From Winogradskyella marina (GTDB lineage Bacteria > Bacteroidota > Bacteroidia > Flavobacteriales > Flavobacteriaceae): 64,000 bases of DNA. The translations under genes and the position numbers were made by a program. The stretch covers positions 186,001 to 250,000 of the forward strand of contig NZ_JADOET010000001.1 of NCBI RefSeq assembly GCF_015645385.1. The letters run 5' to 3'. Positions 32,405 to 41,246 of the stretch are shown piece after piece. The notes below the pieces were generated by a model. That model ran no database searches and was not told where the DNA came from. It worked only from the letters and a program-made list of their open reading frames with translations. Positions within the stretch are counted from its first letter, which is position 1. Each line of letters begins with the position of its first letter.

Positions 32405-33145
32405 TTAATTTTTATCCGTATCGTTAATTGTTTTAATAACAAGACTAGATGCCTCGTCTTTTTCATCAGCAATAGCAGTCACCATGCCAACAGTGTTTTC
32501 TTCAGTTTCCTCTGTAGCTTCTTCTTCGCCTCCAGTAAGCATACCTCCAAAACTCATAAAACCAATAGCCATTAAACCTGTGATGATAAAGGTAATTCCT
32601 AAACCTCTTAAAGCTGGTGGCACATTGCTATATCTAATTTTCTCTCTAATTGCTGCAATAGCTACAATCGCTAAAAACCATCCAATTCCTGATCCTATAC
32701 CATAATTAAGTGCTAAACCTAAAGTTTCAATCTCTCTTGACTGCATAAATAATGAGCCCCCTAAAATCGCACAGTTCACAGCAATTAACGGTAAAAATAT
32801 ACCTAATGAATTGTATAATGATGGTGAAAATTTCTCAACAATAATTTCTACTAATTGTACCATCGTAGCAATGGTTGCAATAAACATAATAAAAGACAAG
32901 AAACTTAAATCGTAATCGGCAAATTCTGGACCTAACCAGGTTAAGGCACCTTCTTGTAATAAATACTGATCTAACAACCAGTTTAAAGGTACTGTTATTG
33001 CGAGTACAAATATAACAGCGGCTCCTAATCCTACAGCCGTAGATACTTTTTTAGATACTGCTAAGTATGAACACATACCTAAGAAGTATGCAAATACCAT
33101 GTTATCTACAAATATCGATTTAAAAAATAATTCTATATGTTCCAT
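32405..33145 (-). CDS. nqrE: Na+-translocating NADH:quinone reductase subunit E
   Basis: A 246-residue integral membrane subunit with six predicted helices. It starts [33 protein letters not shown] and contains the conserved Cys of the intramembrane Fe site (FLGMCSY and NCAILGG), shared with NqrD. Vibrio NqrE has about 198 residues; here about 40 extra residues (from [13 protein letters not shown]) form an acidic cytosolic or periplasmic tail not needed for the core fold. Spaced 84 nt from nqrD by an inverted repeat element, the only wide gap in the operon. Confidence 0.97.
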   Translation of the reverse strand: MEHIELFFKSIFVDNMVFAYFLGMCSYLAVSKKVSTAVGLGAAVIFVLAITVPLNWLLDQYLLQEGALTWLGPEFADYDLSFLSFIMFIATIATMVQLVEIIVEKFSPSLYNSLGIFLPLIAVNCAILGGSLFMQSREIETLGLALNYGIGSGIGWFLAIVAIAAIREKIRYSNVPPALRGLGITFIITGLMAIGFMSFGGMLTGGEEEATEETEENTVGMVTAIADEKDEASSLVIKTINDTDKN

Positions 33146-33160
33146 TTTCTATAAGTCTTC

Positions 33161-33225
33161 AGTTCACAGTTCGCAGTTTTCAGTACAAGCATAAACCGCC
33201 TACTGATTACTGTTTTACTGCCAAC
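33161..33225. repeat. Imperfect inverted repeat inside the nqr operon
   Basis: The left arm (33161-33185) is built of irregular 7-8-nt steps of CAGT (AGTTCACAGTTCGCAGT...), and the right arm (33201-33225) of ACTG steps in mirror orientation, with a loop of about 15 nt. It fills the nqrE-nqrD gap. The mRNA would carry a long imperfect hairpin there. The quasi-periodic make-up suggests a dispersed element rather than an evolved attenuator. Confidence 0.7.
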
Positions 33226-33229
33226 TCGT

Positions 33230-33874
33230 TTAGTCTTCTATTAATTCTTTATTTCTACTACGTTGTACCCAAATAATAATACCTACCACTATTAATGCCA
33301 TTGGAGGTAATACCATAAATCCATTGTTTTCGTAGCCTATAGCGTATAATCCTGTTTTCTCAACTGAATCTCCAAGGACTTTGAAACCGAACAATGTTCC
33401 TGATCCTAATAACTCTCTAAAGAACCCAACTATAATAAGAATAACACCATAACCTAAAGCGTTACCAATACCATCTAAAAAGGATCTCCATGTACCGTTA
33501 GCTAAAGCAAAAGCTTCAAAACGTCCCATGATGATACAGTTGGTAATAATTAAGCCAATAAATACCGATAGTTCTTTACTTAAGCTATACGCATAAGCTT
33601 TTAGCACTTGATCCACTATAATAACTAAAGTTGCAACAACAACAAGTTGTACAATAATTCTAATCTTTGAAGGAATGATATTTCGCATTAACGAAATAAC
33701 CACGTTTCCAACGCCCATAACAAACATTACAGAAATGGCCATTACTATTGATGGCTTTAACTGCGCTGTAATAGCTAAAGCAGAACAGATACCTAATACC
33801 TGAATGGTAATAGGATTGTTGTCCGCTAAGGGGTCCATTATAAGTTTACTATCTTTTTTTGATAAAAGTCCCAT
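33230..33874 (-). CDS. nqrD: Na+-translocating NADH:quinone reductase subunit D
   Basis: A 214-residue membrane subunit with six predicted helices, homologous to NqrE and RnfA/E. Conserved are PITIQVLGICSALAITAQLKPS (Cys of the shared Fe centre), NCIIMGRFEAFALANG and GFFRELLGSGTLFG. NqrD and NqrE together hold the intramembrane iron that passes electrons between NqrF and NqrC. Start ATG gives MGLLSKKDSKLIMDPLADNNP; 6 nt from nqrC. Confidence 0.98.
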   Translation of the reverse strand: MGLLSKKDSKLIMDPLADNNPITIQVLGICSALAITAQLKPSIVMAISVMFVMGVGNVVISLMRNIIPSKIRIIVQLVVVATLVIIVDQVLKAYAYSLSKELSVFIGLIITNCIIMGRFEAFALANGTWRSFLDGIGNALGYGVILIIVGFFRELLGSGTLFGFKVLGDSVEKTGLYAIGYENNGFMVLPPMALIVVGIIIWVQRSRNKELIED

Positions 33875-33880
33875 ACATTT

Positions 33881-34630
33881 TTATTTTAATGTCTTGAAAT
33901 AAGGCACGTACATTTTTAAATCTTTCTTAATCATCGCGGTTATACCATCACCAGTAATCGTTGCACCAGCAATTGCATCAACGGCATTATCCGTTTTTCT
34001 TTCGTTTTTAGGATCAGCATTACCTTTAGCTACAGTAATACCTTTAAAAGCACCTGACTCATCAAATAAGCTTTCTCCTTCAAAATCGTCCATAAAATAA
34101 CGTTGTTTAATTTCTGCTCCCAAACCAGGTGTTTCACCTGCATGATCAAAAAACACGCCTTGAACAGTCATAGATTTATCTACTGCAACAAATCCCCAAA
34201 TGGCATCCCATAATCCTTTTCCTCTAATTGGAATAACATAGATTGGTTCTCCGTCTTTTTCACCTTCAAACAATGGTAATTTTCGTTTGTAGTTAGGGTC
34301 TTTAGCTTTAGCCTCTTCTTTTTTAATATCTATTAAATAGGCTTCTGAATTTTCTGAAGCTTCTGTACCTTCAATTACATATTGCTTTGTAATAGTACTC
34401 TCAAATTTATCTTCTACTTCATCGGTAGAAATAAAAGCAACATCACTTGTACCTTCATTGGCATTAATACCCATGGCGTACAATATATTTTGTTGTTTTT
34501 CAAAACGTTTATTAGCATCCACTAAAGGTTTTAATCCTGAAGCAAGTCCTGCAAGTATCGAGCCTACAACCACTACCATCACGATAGAAAAAATAACGGT
34601 GTAACTATTTTTATCTGTATCGATTGCCAT
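33881..34630 (-). CDS. nqrC: Na+-translocating NADH:quinone reductase subunit C
   Basis: A 249-residue subunit with an N-terminal membrane helix (about 10-33) and a periplasmic flavoprotein domain. The covalent FMN acceptor is Thr224 in the segment DAIAGATITG (Asp218, then Gly-Ala-Thr), matching the ApbE recognition pattern DxxsGAT with Ala in the Ser position. HAGETPGLGAEI is the other family landmark. ApbE is encoded at 26407-27387. Three bases from nqrB. Confidence 0.98.
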   Translation of the reverse strand: MAIDTDKNSYTVIFSIVMVVVVGSILAGLASGLKPLVDANKRFEKQQNILYAMGINANEGTSDVAFISTDEVEDKFESTITKQYVIEGTEASENSEAYLIDIKKEEAKAKDPNYKRKLPLFEGEKDGEPIYVIPIRGKGLWDAIWGFVAVDKSMTVQGVFFDHAGETPGLGAEIKQRYFMDDFEGESLFDESGAFKGITVAKGNADPKNERKTDNAVDAIAGATITGDGITAMIKKDLKMYVPYFKTLK

Positions 34631-34633
34631 AAC

Positions 34634-35860
34634 TTAAGCTGTTTTTAATTTTCCTCTTTTTAATCTTCTTTTCACATTACCTTGAACCACATAATGATCA
34701 ATAGTAGGTGCAAACACATTCATTAACAATATTGCTAACATCACACCTTCTGGGTAGGCTGGATTAAATACACGAATCATAATCGATATAAACCCGATTA
34801 AGAAACCGTAAATCCATTTCCCTTTATTTGTTTGTGATGCTGTTACTGGATCTGTAGCCATATAAACAATACCAAATGCCATACCACCAATTAATAAATG
34901 ATGCCAGAATTCCGTATTCATTAAGCCGTAAAAATTACTTGTTTCTGTAATCCATCCTGCTGCAACTACAAGGTTAAAAATATACCCCATAACTAATGCA
35001 CCTATTACAGAACTCAACATGATTCTCCAGCTACCTATCTTAGTAAAGATTAGGAATAAACCACCTAATAATATTAATAGTGTTGATGTTTCACCTATAG
35101 ACCCAGGAATAAATCCAAAAAACATATCCGCTACTGAATAGTCAATAGGATGTGATTGTGCTAATCCACCTAGTATGGTTTCACCCGAAATGGCATCTGC
35201 ATTAGATCCTGCAATTATTTCTTTAGCGCGTTCTGTAGCACCTTCAACCCAAACTTTATCACCACTCATCCAAGTAGGATAAGCAAAGAATAAGAATGCT
35301 CTAATGGTTAAGGCAGGGTTTAGAATATTCATCCCAGTTCCTCCAAAGACTTCTTTTCCGATAACAACACCGAAAGCAACAGCCACCACTAACATCCATA
35401 ATGGAATATCGATTGGTACAATTAACGGCACTAACATCCCTGTTACTAAATAACCTTCTTCTACTTCGTGGCCTTTAATTACAGCGAATAGGAATTCAAT
35501 TCCTAGTCCAACACCATAAGAAATAAGTAGTATAGGAAGTATCTTCCAAAACCCTAAACTAAAGTTTTGTAAGGTCCAAAATTCACTACTAAAGAAACCG
35601 CTAGTTACAGCTTCAATTTCTCCTACAGCTAAGTAATGCTGATAACCTGCATTGAACATACCAAAAATCAAACACGGAACTAATGCCATTATAACCGTGT
35701 TCATGGTACGCTTTAAATCGTCTGCTGCCTTTATATGAGTACCACCATGTGCAGTATCATTAGGCGTATAAAGAAACGTATGTAAGGCGTTGAAGGCTGG
35801 TGCCATCTTAGTACCTCTATATTTTTCTCTTATATTATGTAAGTTTTGTTTTAAACCCAT
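34634..35860 (-). CDS. nqrB: Na+-translocating NADH:quinone reductase subunit B
   Basis: A 408-residue membrane subunit with about ten helices that carries covalent FMN and riboflavin and forms part of the Na+ path. Conserved: GGTHIKAADDLKRTMNTVIMALVPC, FGGTGMNILNPALTIRAFLFFAYP, and WIYGFLIGFISIMIRVFNPAYPEGVM. The FMN-acceptor region reads DAISGETILGG, so the position before the acceptor Thr is Glu rather than the usual Ala of the ApbE motif. Reading frame and neighbouring residues are intact, so this appears genuine. Confidence 0.98.
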   Translation of the reverse strand: MGLKQNLHNIREKYRGTKMAPAFNALHTFLYTPNDTAHGGTHIKAADDLKRTMNTVIMALVPCLIFGMFNAGYQHYLAVGEIEAVTSGFFSSEFWTLQNFSLGFWKILPILLISYGVGLGIEFLFAVIKGHEVEEGYLVTGMLVPLIVPIDIPLWMLVVAVAFGVVIGKEVFGGTGMNILNPALTIRAFLFFAYPTWMSGDKVWVEGATERAKEIIAGSNADAISGETILGGLAQSHPIDYSVADMFFGFIPGSIGETSTLLILLGGLFLIFTKIGSWRIMLSSVIGALVMGYIFNLVVAAGWITETSNFYGLMNTEFWHHLLIGGMAFGIVYMATDPVTASQTNKGKWIYGFLIGFISIMIRVFNPAYPEGVMLAILLMNVFAPTIDHYVVQGNVKRRLKRGKLKTA

Positions 35861-35870
35861 TATCTATTTT

Positions 35871-37223
35871 TTAACCGATTTCTTCTAACATTAAATCTAA
35901 GCCTGCTCTAATAATTTGCTGATGCGGCTGTTTTGACACACATACAAATTCTGTTAAGGCAAAATCTTCTGGTGCTACTTCATACATACCTAAAGCTTCC
36001 ATTTCATCTAGATCTTTATATAAGCAAGATTTTAGAATTTGCATTGGATATATATCTAATGGAAACACTTGTTCGTAATTACCTGTAAGCACAAAATTTC
36101 TATGCTCACCATTCATATTAGAACTTAAATCGTATTTCTTATTCGGTGTTAACCATGAAAACGTTAAAGCTCTTGTGTTAGAGACTTTATCAAATACTGG
36201 TTTATTCCATCCAAATAATTCGTAATCATTACCTTCTGGAATTACCGAAATAATATTACTATAATAATCTAAATATCCATCTGGTTGCACGCGTTTTCCA
36301 GACAATACGTTACCTGAAATAAAACGATCGTTCCCATCTCTTTCAACTCCGTTATCGTAAACCATAGTTGCGATTTCAGAACCAATTTTAGTTTTGAAAT
36401 AACGTGGCTTTTTAACTGATGATCCGGCTAAAGCTATAACGCGCTCTGCATTAAATCTTCCTGTTAAAAGCAACTCACCTATTATTACAAGATCTTGAGC
36501 ATTTATGGTCCAAACCGTTTCACCTTTATTGATAGGATCTACTTGACTAATTAAAGTTCCAACATTCCCTGAAGGATGTGGCCCAGAAACCTTATGAATT
36601 GTTGCATTTTGCAAACCAGCTAAAGGCGAATTAGAATTTTTGCCTACTGATATATGGAAACCACCATCCGTAAATTTAGATAGCGCATCTACAGCAGCTT
36701 GTAACTCTGCTTCTTTACCAGCTAGCGTATAATCTAAATCTGCGGCTAAAGGTGCACTTGCATAACCAGACACAAAAATAGCTTTTGGCGTACTGTCTGC
36801 TTTTGCAACAACATCATAAGGACGTTGTTTTATAAAAGCCCAACAACCTGAAGCTAACAAGTGTGCTCTAGTTTTTTCTGCATCTGCATTTAAGTCAAAC
36901 TTACCATGATCTACATAGGTTTGTTCCTTGTCTGCTGTTATTTTAATAGCGTCTATACGACGTCTTGGTCCACGTTGCACTTCGGTTACCTCACCAGAAA
37001 CTGGCGAAACAAACTTCATTGCTTCATTATCCTTATTGTAAAACAAAGTCTCACCTGCTTTAACACGTGCCCCTTCTTTTGCTATAAGTTTTGGAATAAT
37101 ACTATGGAAGTCTTCGGGTCTAATAGAATAGAAATTACTAATGACAGCATTCTCTAAAGTTTGTTCGGCTTCACCGATCAACTTTATATCTAAGCCCTTT
37201 TTAATTTTGATGTCTTTTGACAT
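35871..37223 (-). CDS. nqrA: Na+-translocating NADH:quinone reductase subunit A
   Basis: A 450-residue cytoplasmic-side subunit, first gene of the operon. The start MSKDIKIKKGLDIKLIGEAE and the segments SVKKPRYFKTKIG and GEHRNFVLTGNYEQVFPLDIYP are typical; the lipoyl-like barrel part VKAGETLFYNKDNEAMKFVSPVSGEV is near residue 55-80. NqrA takes part in quinone binding. The operon promoter should lie in the 162-nt gap shared with the divergent DUF5103 gene; a TAGATTTG lies on the minus strand at 37264-37257. Confidence 0.98.
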   Translation of the reverse strand: MSKDIKIKKGLDIKLIGEAEQTLENAVISNFYSIRPEDFHSIIPKLIAKEGARVKAGETLFYNKDNEAMKFVSPVSGEVTEVQRGPRRRIDAIKITADKEQTYVDHGKFDLNADAEKTRAHLLASGCWAFIKQRPYDVVAKADSTPKAIFVSGYASAPLAADLDYTLAGKEAELQAAVDALSKFTDGGFHISVGKNSNSPLAGLQNATIHKVSGPHPSGNVGTLISQVDPINKGETVWTINAQDLVIIGELLLTGRFNAERVIALAGSSVKKPRYFKTKIGSEIATMVYDNGVERDGNDRFISGNVLSGKRVQPDGYLDYYSNIISVIPEGNDYELFGWNKPVFDKVSNTRALTFSWLTPNKKYDLSSNMNGEHRNFVLTGNYEQVFPLDIYPMQILKSCLYKDLDEMEALGMYEVAPEDFALTEFVCVSKQPHQQIIRAGLDLMLEEIG

Positions 37224-37333
37224 ATCTTTTAAAGATTAGTTATCTAAAAATCGGTGCAAATCTACAAATTAATGCTTAATTATATCTCAATTTACAGCAA
37301 CTTTTTTATTTGTATTCATTATAAATAAGCTAC

Positions 37334-37365
37334 TTGTTTTAAGGCATAGATTTTGATTATCTTTA
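37334..37365 (+). promoter_or_regulatory. Probable promoter of the T9SS plug gene
   Basis: TTGTTTT (37334-37340) and TATCTTTA (37358-37365), spaced 17 nt, resemble the Bacteroidota TTTG / TAnnTTTG elements and lie 20 nt before the ATG at 37386. Confidence 0.6.
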
Positions 37366-37385
37366 CGCAACACATATTTTAAACA

Positions 37386-38639
37386 ATGAATAAGACCTTT
37401 TTCAACTTTTTAACACTTTTTCTATTTTCAATATCATCATTTTCTCAAGTCGCCTACGAACTAAATCCACCAGATTTTATAAAAACCGTTACGTTTAAGA
37501 GCAATACCACACAAGGACAATTACCGGTTCTTAAACTTGGCGAACCTTTAATGTTAGAGTTTGATGCTTTAACAGGAAACGAAGAAGACTTTTACTACGT
37601 TATTGAACATTTTAATTATGATTGGACCCCATCCAACTTAGTGAAGTCTGAATACCTTAAAGGCTTAGACAACCAACGTATTTTAGATTATGAAAATTCA
37701 TTTAACACCTATCAAATTTATTCGCATTACAATTTAAGAATCCCAAACCAACAAACGCATGGTTTCCTAAAAAGTGGAAATTACATGATTTCTATTTATG
37801 ATGACTATGACGAACTAATGTTTAGTAGAAAATTTATGGTCTATGAAGACATTGCTAACGTTGGTGTAAGCGTAAAACGCTCTAGAGATGTAAAAGTTAT
37901 TGCAGAAAAACAATCCGTAGATTTGGTGATTACCACAAATGGCACCAATCTAAACAACCCATTAGAAACCATAAAAACAGTTATAATTCAGAATAACAAC
38001 TTAAACACTGCAATTACCGGTTTAAAACCACAATACACATTAGGTAATGAGCTCATCTATCGCTATGATACGGAATCTGCGTTTTGGGGAGGAAACGAAT
38101 ATTTATATTTTGAAAATAAAGATGTTAGAGCTGCGAATGTAGGTGTTCAATATATTGAACTAGGAGACCTTTACCACAACTACTTATACACTAACATTAA
38201 CCGAAAAGATAGACCGTACACGTACAATCCAGATATTAATGGGAATTTTTTAGTGACTATAATCGATAGAGATAACCCAGATATTGAAGCAGATTATGTA
38301 ATGGTTCATTTTTCATTATTACAAGACGAATTAAAAACTAAGGATATTCATGTATATGGCAATTTCAATTATTTTACGATTGAACCGTTAACGCAAATGA
38401 TTTATAATCCTGAAAGCAACCGTTACGAAATTACCATGTTGCTTAAACAAGGGTTTTATAACTACAAATATGTAACGGTAGATAGAGAAACCGGAGAGCT
38501 AGACGAAGGTGCCATCAGTGGAAATTTCTGGGAAACGGAAAATAACTATAAAGTCTTAGTTTATTATAAGGATTTAGGGGCGCGTTACGATAGACTTATT
38601 GGTTTTGGTGAAGCCACTTCAGAGAATATTACCAACTAG
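37386..38639 (+). CDS. DUF5103 protein, type IX secretion system plug protein
   Basis: A 417-residue exported protein with a signal peptide (MNKTFFNFLTLFLFSISSFSQ, about 1-21). The body is beta-rich and holds VAYELNPPDFIKTVTFKSN, PVLKLGEPLMLEFDAL and DFYYVIEHFNYDW, the DUF5103 opening, and ends with a CBM48/Ig-like region (IHVYGNFNYF ... YNYKYVTVD). In Flavobacterium johnsoniae the DUF5103 protein plugs the SprA translocon pore from the periplasmic side, and this protein should do the same. Divergent from the nqr operon; apparently monocistronic. Confidence 0.9.
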   Translation: MNKTFFNFLTLFLFSISSFSQVAYELNPPDFIKTVTFKSNTTQGQLPVLKLGEPLMLEFDALTGNEEDFYYVIEHFNYDWTPSNLVKSEYLKGLDNQRILDYENSFNTYQIYSHYNLRIPNQQTHGFLKSGNYMISIYDDYDELMFSRKFMVYEDIANVGVSVKRSRDVKVIAEKQSVDLVITTNGTNLNNPLETIKTVIIQNNNLNTAITGLKPQYTLGNELIYRYDTESAFWGGNEYLYFENKDVRAANVGVQYIELGDLYHNYLYTNINRKDRPYTYNPDINGNFLVTIIDRDNPDIEADYVMVHFSLLQDELKTKDIHVYGNFNYFTIEPLTQMIYNPESNRYEITMLLKQGFYNYKYVTVDRETGELDEGAISGNFWETENNYKVLVYYKDLGARYDRLIGFGEATSENITN

Positions 38640-38812
38640 AAAATCTAAATCCATATTTCCATATTAATAAAAAAAGACACTAAAAAATAACACACACCTC
38701 TCACATTACTAATTTTATAATGTTTTTGTTAAAAAACCTAACCTCTTAACCGAATTATAGCGCTTCATTCAAAAATTATGTTATTTTAGCATAGATTAAT
38801 TATATTATTACA

Positions 38813-39199
38813 ATGGTTCAACAAGTTACAAGCGGCATAAAAATTACTGTAGAAACTAATTTTGAAGGTACATTTTATAAAAACTATAAAGTACATTTTG
38901 CTTTTGGTTATAAAGTAACTATCGAAAACCAGAGTAAAGATTCAGTTCAACTAAATTCTAGACACTGGAAAATACTTGACGCATTAAATAATGAAGAGAT
39001 TATTGAAGGAGAAGGTGTTATTGGCAAAAAACCAGTTTTAAAACCTGGCGAATCGCACACATACAATTCAGGATGTCTTTTATCCTCACCTTTTGGAGCT
39101 ATGCGTGGTCATTATAATATGGTTAACCTATCTAAAACTAATCAATTTAAAGTTTACATTCCATCGTTTAAATTAAGTGCGCCTTTTGCACTTAATTAA
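38813..39199 (+). CDS. apaG: ApaG domain protein
   Basis: A 128-residue cytoplasmic protein with one ApaG fibronectin-like domain: VHFAFGYKVTIENQSKDSVQLNSRHW, then GVIGKKPVLKPGESHTYNSGC and the closing GAMRGHYNMV. The GxGVxGxxPxLxPGxxxxYxSG pattern is diagnostic. In enterobacteria ApaG lies with apaH and ksgA and affects Co2+ resistance and Mg2+ efflux phenotypes; biochemical function remains unclear. Here it stands alone upstream of pruA. Confidence 0.96.
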   Translation: MVQQVTSGIKITVETNFEGTFYKNYKVHFAFGYKVTIENQSKDSVQLNSRHWKILDALNNEEIIEGEGVIGKKPVLKPGESHTYNSGCLLSSPFGAMRGHYNMVNLSKTNQFKVYIPSFKLSAPFALN

Positions 39200-39473
39200 G
39201 CCTTCTATTTCTCTTACGCAATTTATTGTTTTTCAAAAACAATTGTCATCAAATTATACTTGATTAATACATCGTTATTTACTTAGCGTACAACCTATAA
39301 GAAGCATTATATGCTAAGAATATTTTTACAAAAACAATAGCAAAATTTCTAAGAATAATCTATAAAACAGTATTTACAATCTTCACACAACTATAACGTT
39401 TGAAATCCATATTTACTTTTAAAAAATTGTACATTTACACTTTAAAAACTCACTCTAAAAAAACAAATATATT

Positions 39474-41099
39474 ATGGGAAAAGGATTCTTTAATGTACCT
39501 ATCGCAGTTAACGAACCTGTTATGTCTTACGCACCTGGTTCCGCAGAACGAAAAGCTGTTTTAGAAGCGTACAAATCATTATTTAATTCAAAGGTTGAAG
39601 TTCCTATGTACATAAATGGAAAGGACGTAAAAACTGGAAATACCAGAACAATGTCTCCTCCACACGATCATAAACATATAGTAGGCGAATATCATTTAGC
39701 AGAAAAAGAACATGTAGAAGAGGCAATTTCTACGGCATTAGAAGCACGTAAGTCTTGGTCACAAATGCCATGGGAACAACGCGCAGGTATTTTCTTAAAA
39801 GCTGCAGAATTAATTGCGGGTCCATACAGAGCAAAAATCAACGCAGCCACGATGATAGCGCAATCGAAGAATATATATCAAGCTGAAATTGATGCGGCTT
39901 GTGAACTTATAGATTTCTTACGCTTTAATGTTCAGTTTATGTCAGACATTTACATGGAACAACCAGAAAGCACAAGTGCCGCATGGAACCGAGTAGAATA
40001 TAGACCTCTTGAAGGTTTTACATACGCTGTAACTCCATTTAACTTTACAGCAATAGCCGGTAATTTACCTGCATGTATGGCTTTAATGGGTAATGTTGTT
40101 GTTTGGAAACCAAGTGATAGCCAAGTCTATTCTGCAAAAGTAATTATGGATATTTTTAAAGAAGCTGGTGTCCCTGATGGTGTTATCAATGTGGTCTTCG
40201 GAGATCCTGTAATGATTACAAATACAGTATTAGCGAGTCCTGATTTTTCTGGACTACACTTTACAGGGTCAACACACGTATTTAAAGAGTTATGGAAGCA
40301 GATTGGAAACAACATTCATAACTATAAAACGTACCCAAGAATTGTTGGAGAAACAGGTGGAAAAGATTTTATCGTCGCACATAAAACGGCAGATGCAAAA
40401 CAAGTTGCAACAGCTATTGCACGTGGCGCTTTTGAATTTCAGGGTCAGAAATGTAGCGCGGCATCTAGAGCTTATATTCCTAAAGGTATTTGGGCCGATG
40501 TAAAGGCGTATTTAATTGAAGATATGGAATCTTTCAAAATAGGGTCTCCAGAAGATATGAACAACTTTATTACTGCAGTCATCCATGAAGGTTCTTTTGA
40601 TAAATTAGCTAAATATATAGATGCTGCTAAAGCAGATAGCGACGCAGAAATCATTGCTGGTGGTAACTATGACAAATCTAAAGGTTATTTTATTGAGCCT
40701 ACAGTCATCGTAACTACAGATCCTAAATACACAACAATGTGTACAGAGTTATTTGGCCCTGTAATTACAATATACGTGTATGACGATGAAGCCTACTCTG
40801 AAACTTTAAAACTCGTAGACGAAACAAGCGAATACGCATTAACTGGTGCTATTCTTTCTAGAGACAGATATGCTGTTGAAGAAGCTACAAAAGTGCTTCA
40901 GAATGCTGCTGGAAACTTCTATATAAACGACAAACCAACAGGTGCTGTTGTAGGTCAACAACCTTTTGGTGGCGCAAGAGCTTCTGGAACAAATGATAAA
41001 GCTGGTAGTGCTCAAAACTTAATGCGTTGGGTATCTCCAAGATTAATTAAGGAAACGTTTGTAACTCCTACAGATTATAGATATCCTTTTTTAGGATAA
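39474..41099 (+). CDS. pruA: L-glutamate gamma-semialdehyde (1-pyrroline-5-carboxylate) dehydrogenase
   Basis: A 541-residue NAD-dependent aldehyde dehydrogenase, the second step of proline catabolism to glutamate. The catalytic Cys lies in FQGQKCSAASR, the general-base Glu in VGETGGKDF, the NAD-binding segments are FTGSTHVFKELW and WKPSDSQVYSAKV, and the C-terminal LFGPVITIYVYDD and GGARASGTNDKAGS fit the P5C dehydrogenase group. It is a stand-alone enzyme and not a PutA fusion; no proline dehydrogenase gene is in the window. A strong terminator follows. Confidence 0.98.
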   Translation: MGKGFFNVPIAVNEPVMSYAPGSAERKAVLEAYKSLFNSKVEVPMYINGKDVKTGNTRTMSPPHDHKHIVGEYHLAEKEHVEEAISTALEARKSWSQMPWEQRAGIFLKAAELIAGPYRAKINAATMIAQSKNIYQAEIDAACELIDFLRFNVQFMSDIYMEQPESTSAAWNRVEYRPLEGFTYAVTPFNFTAIAGNLPACMALMGNVVVWKPSDSQVYSAKVIMDIFKEAGVPDGVINVVFGDPVMITNTVLASPDFSGLHFTGSTHVFKELWKQIGNNIHNYKTYPRIVGETGGKDFIVAHKTADAKQVATAIARGAFEFQGQKCSAASRAYIPKGIWADVKAYLIEDMESFKIGSPEDMNNFITAVIHEGSFDKLAKYIDAAKADSDAEIIAGGNYDKSKGYFIEPTVIVTTDPKYTTMCTELFGPVITIYVYDDEAYSETLKLVDETSEYALTGAILSRDRYAVEEATKVLQNAAGNFYINDKPTGAVVGQQPFGGARASGTNDKAGSAQNLMRWVSPRLIKETFVTPTDYRYPFLG

Positions 41100-41121
41100 C
41101 ACCGATAACAAATTGAAATTT

Positions 41122-41160
41122 AAATCCTTAGAAGTTATATACTTTTAAGGATTTTTTTTT
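41122..41160 (+). terminator. Rho-independent terminator after pruA
   Basis: AAATCCTTAGAAGT pairs with ACTTTTAAGGATTT (14 pairs, one G/T wobble) around a short loop and is followed by a run of T. Confidence 0.92.
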
Positions 41161-41246
41161 GCTTTTAATAGAAATGACATTAAAATTGAGCAATTACTTT
41201 GGTAAACTTTGTATCTTTTCAAGATAATAATTCAAATTCTGCACTT

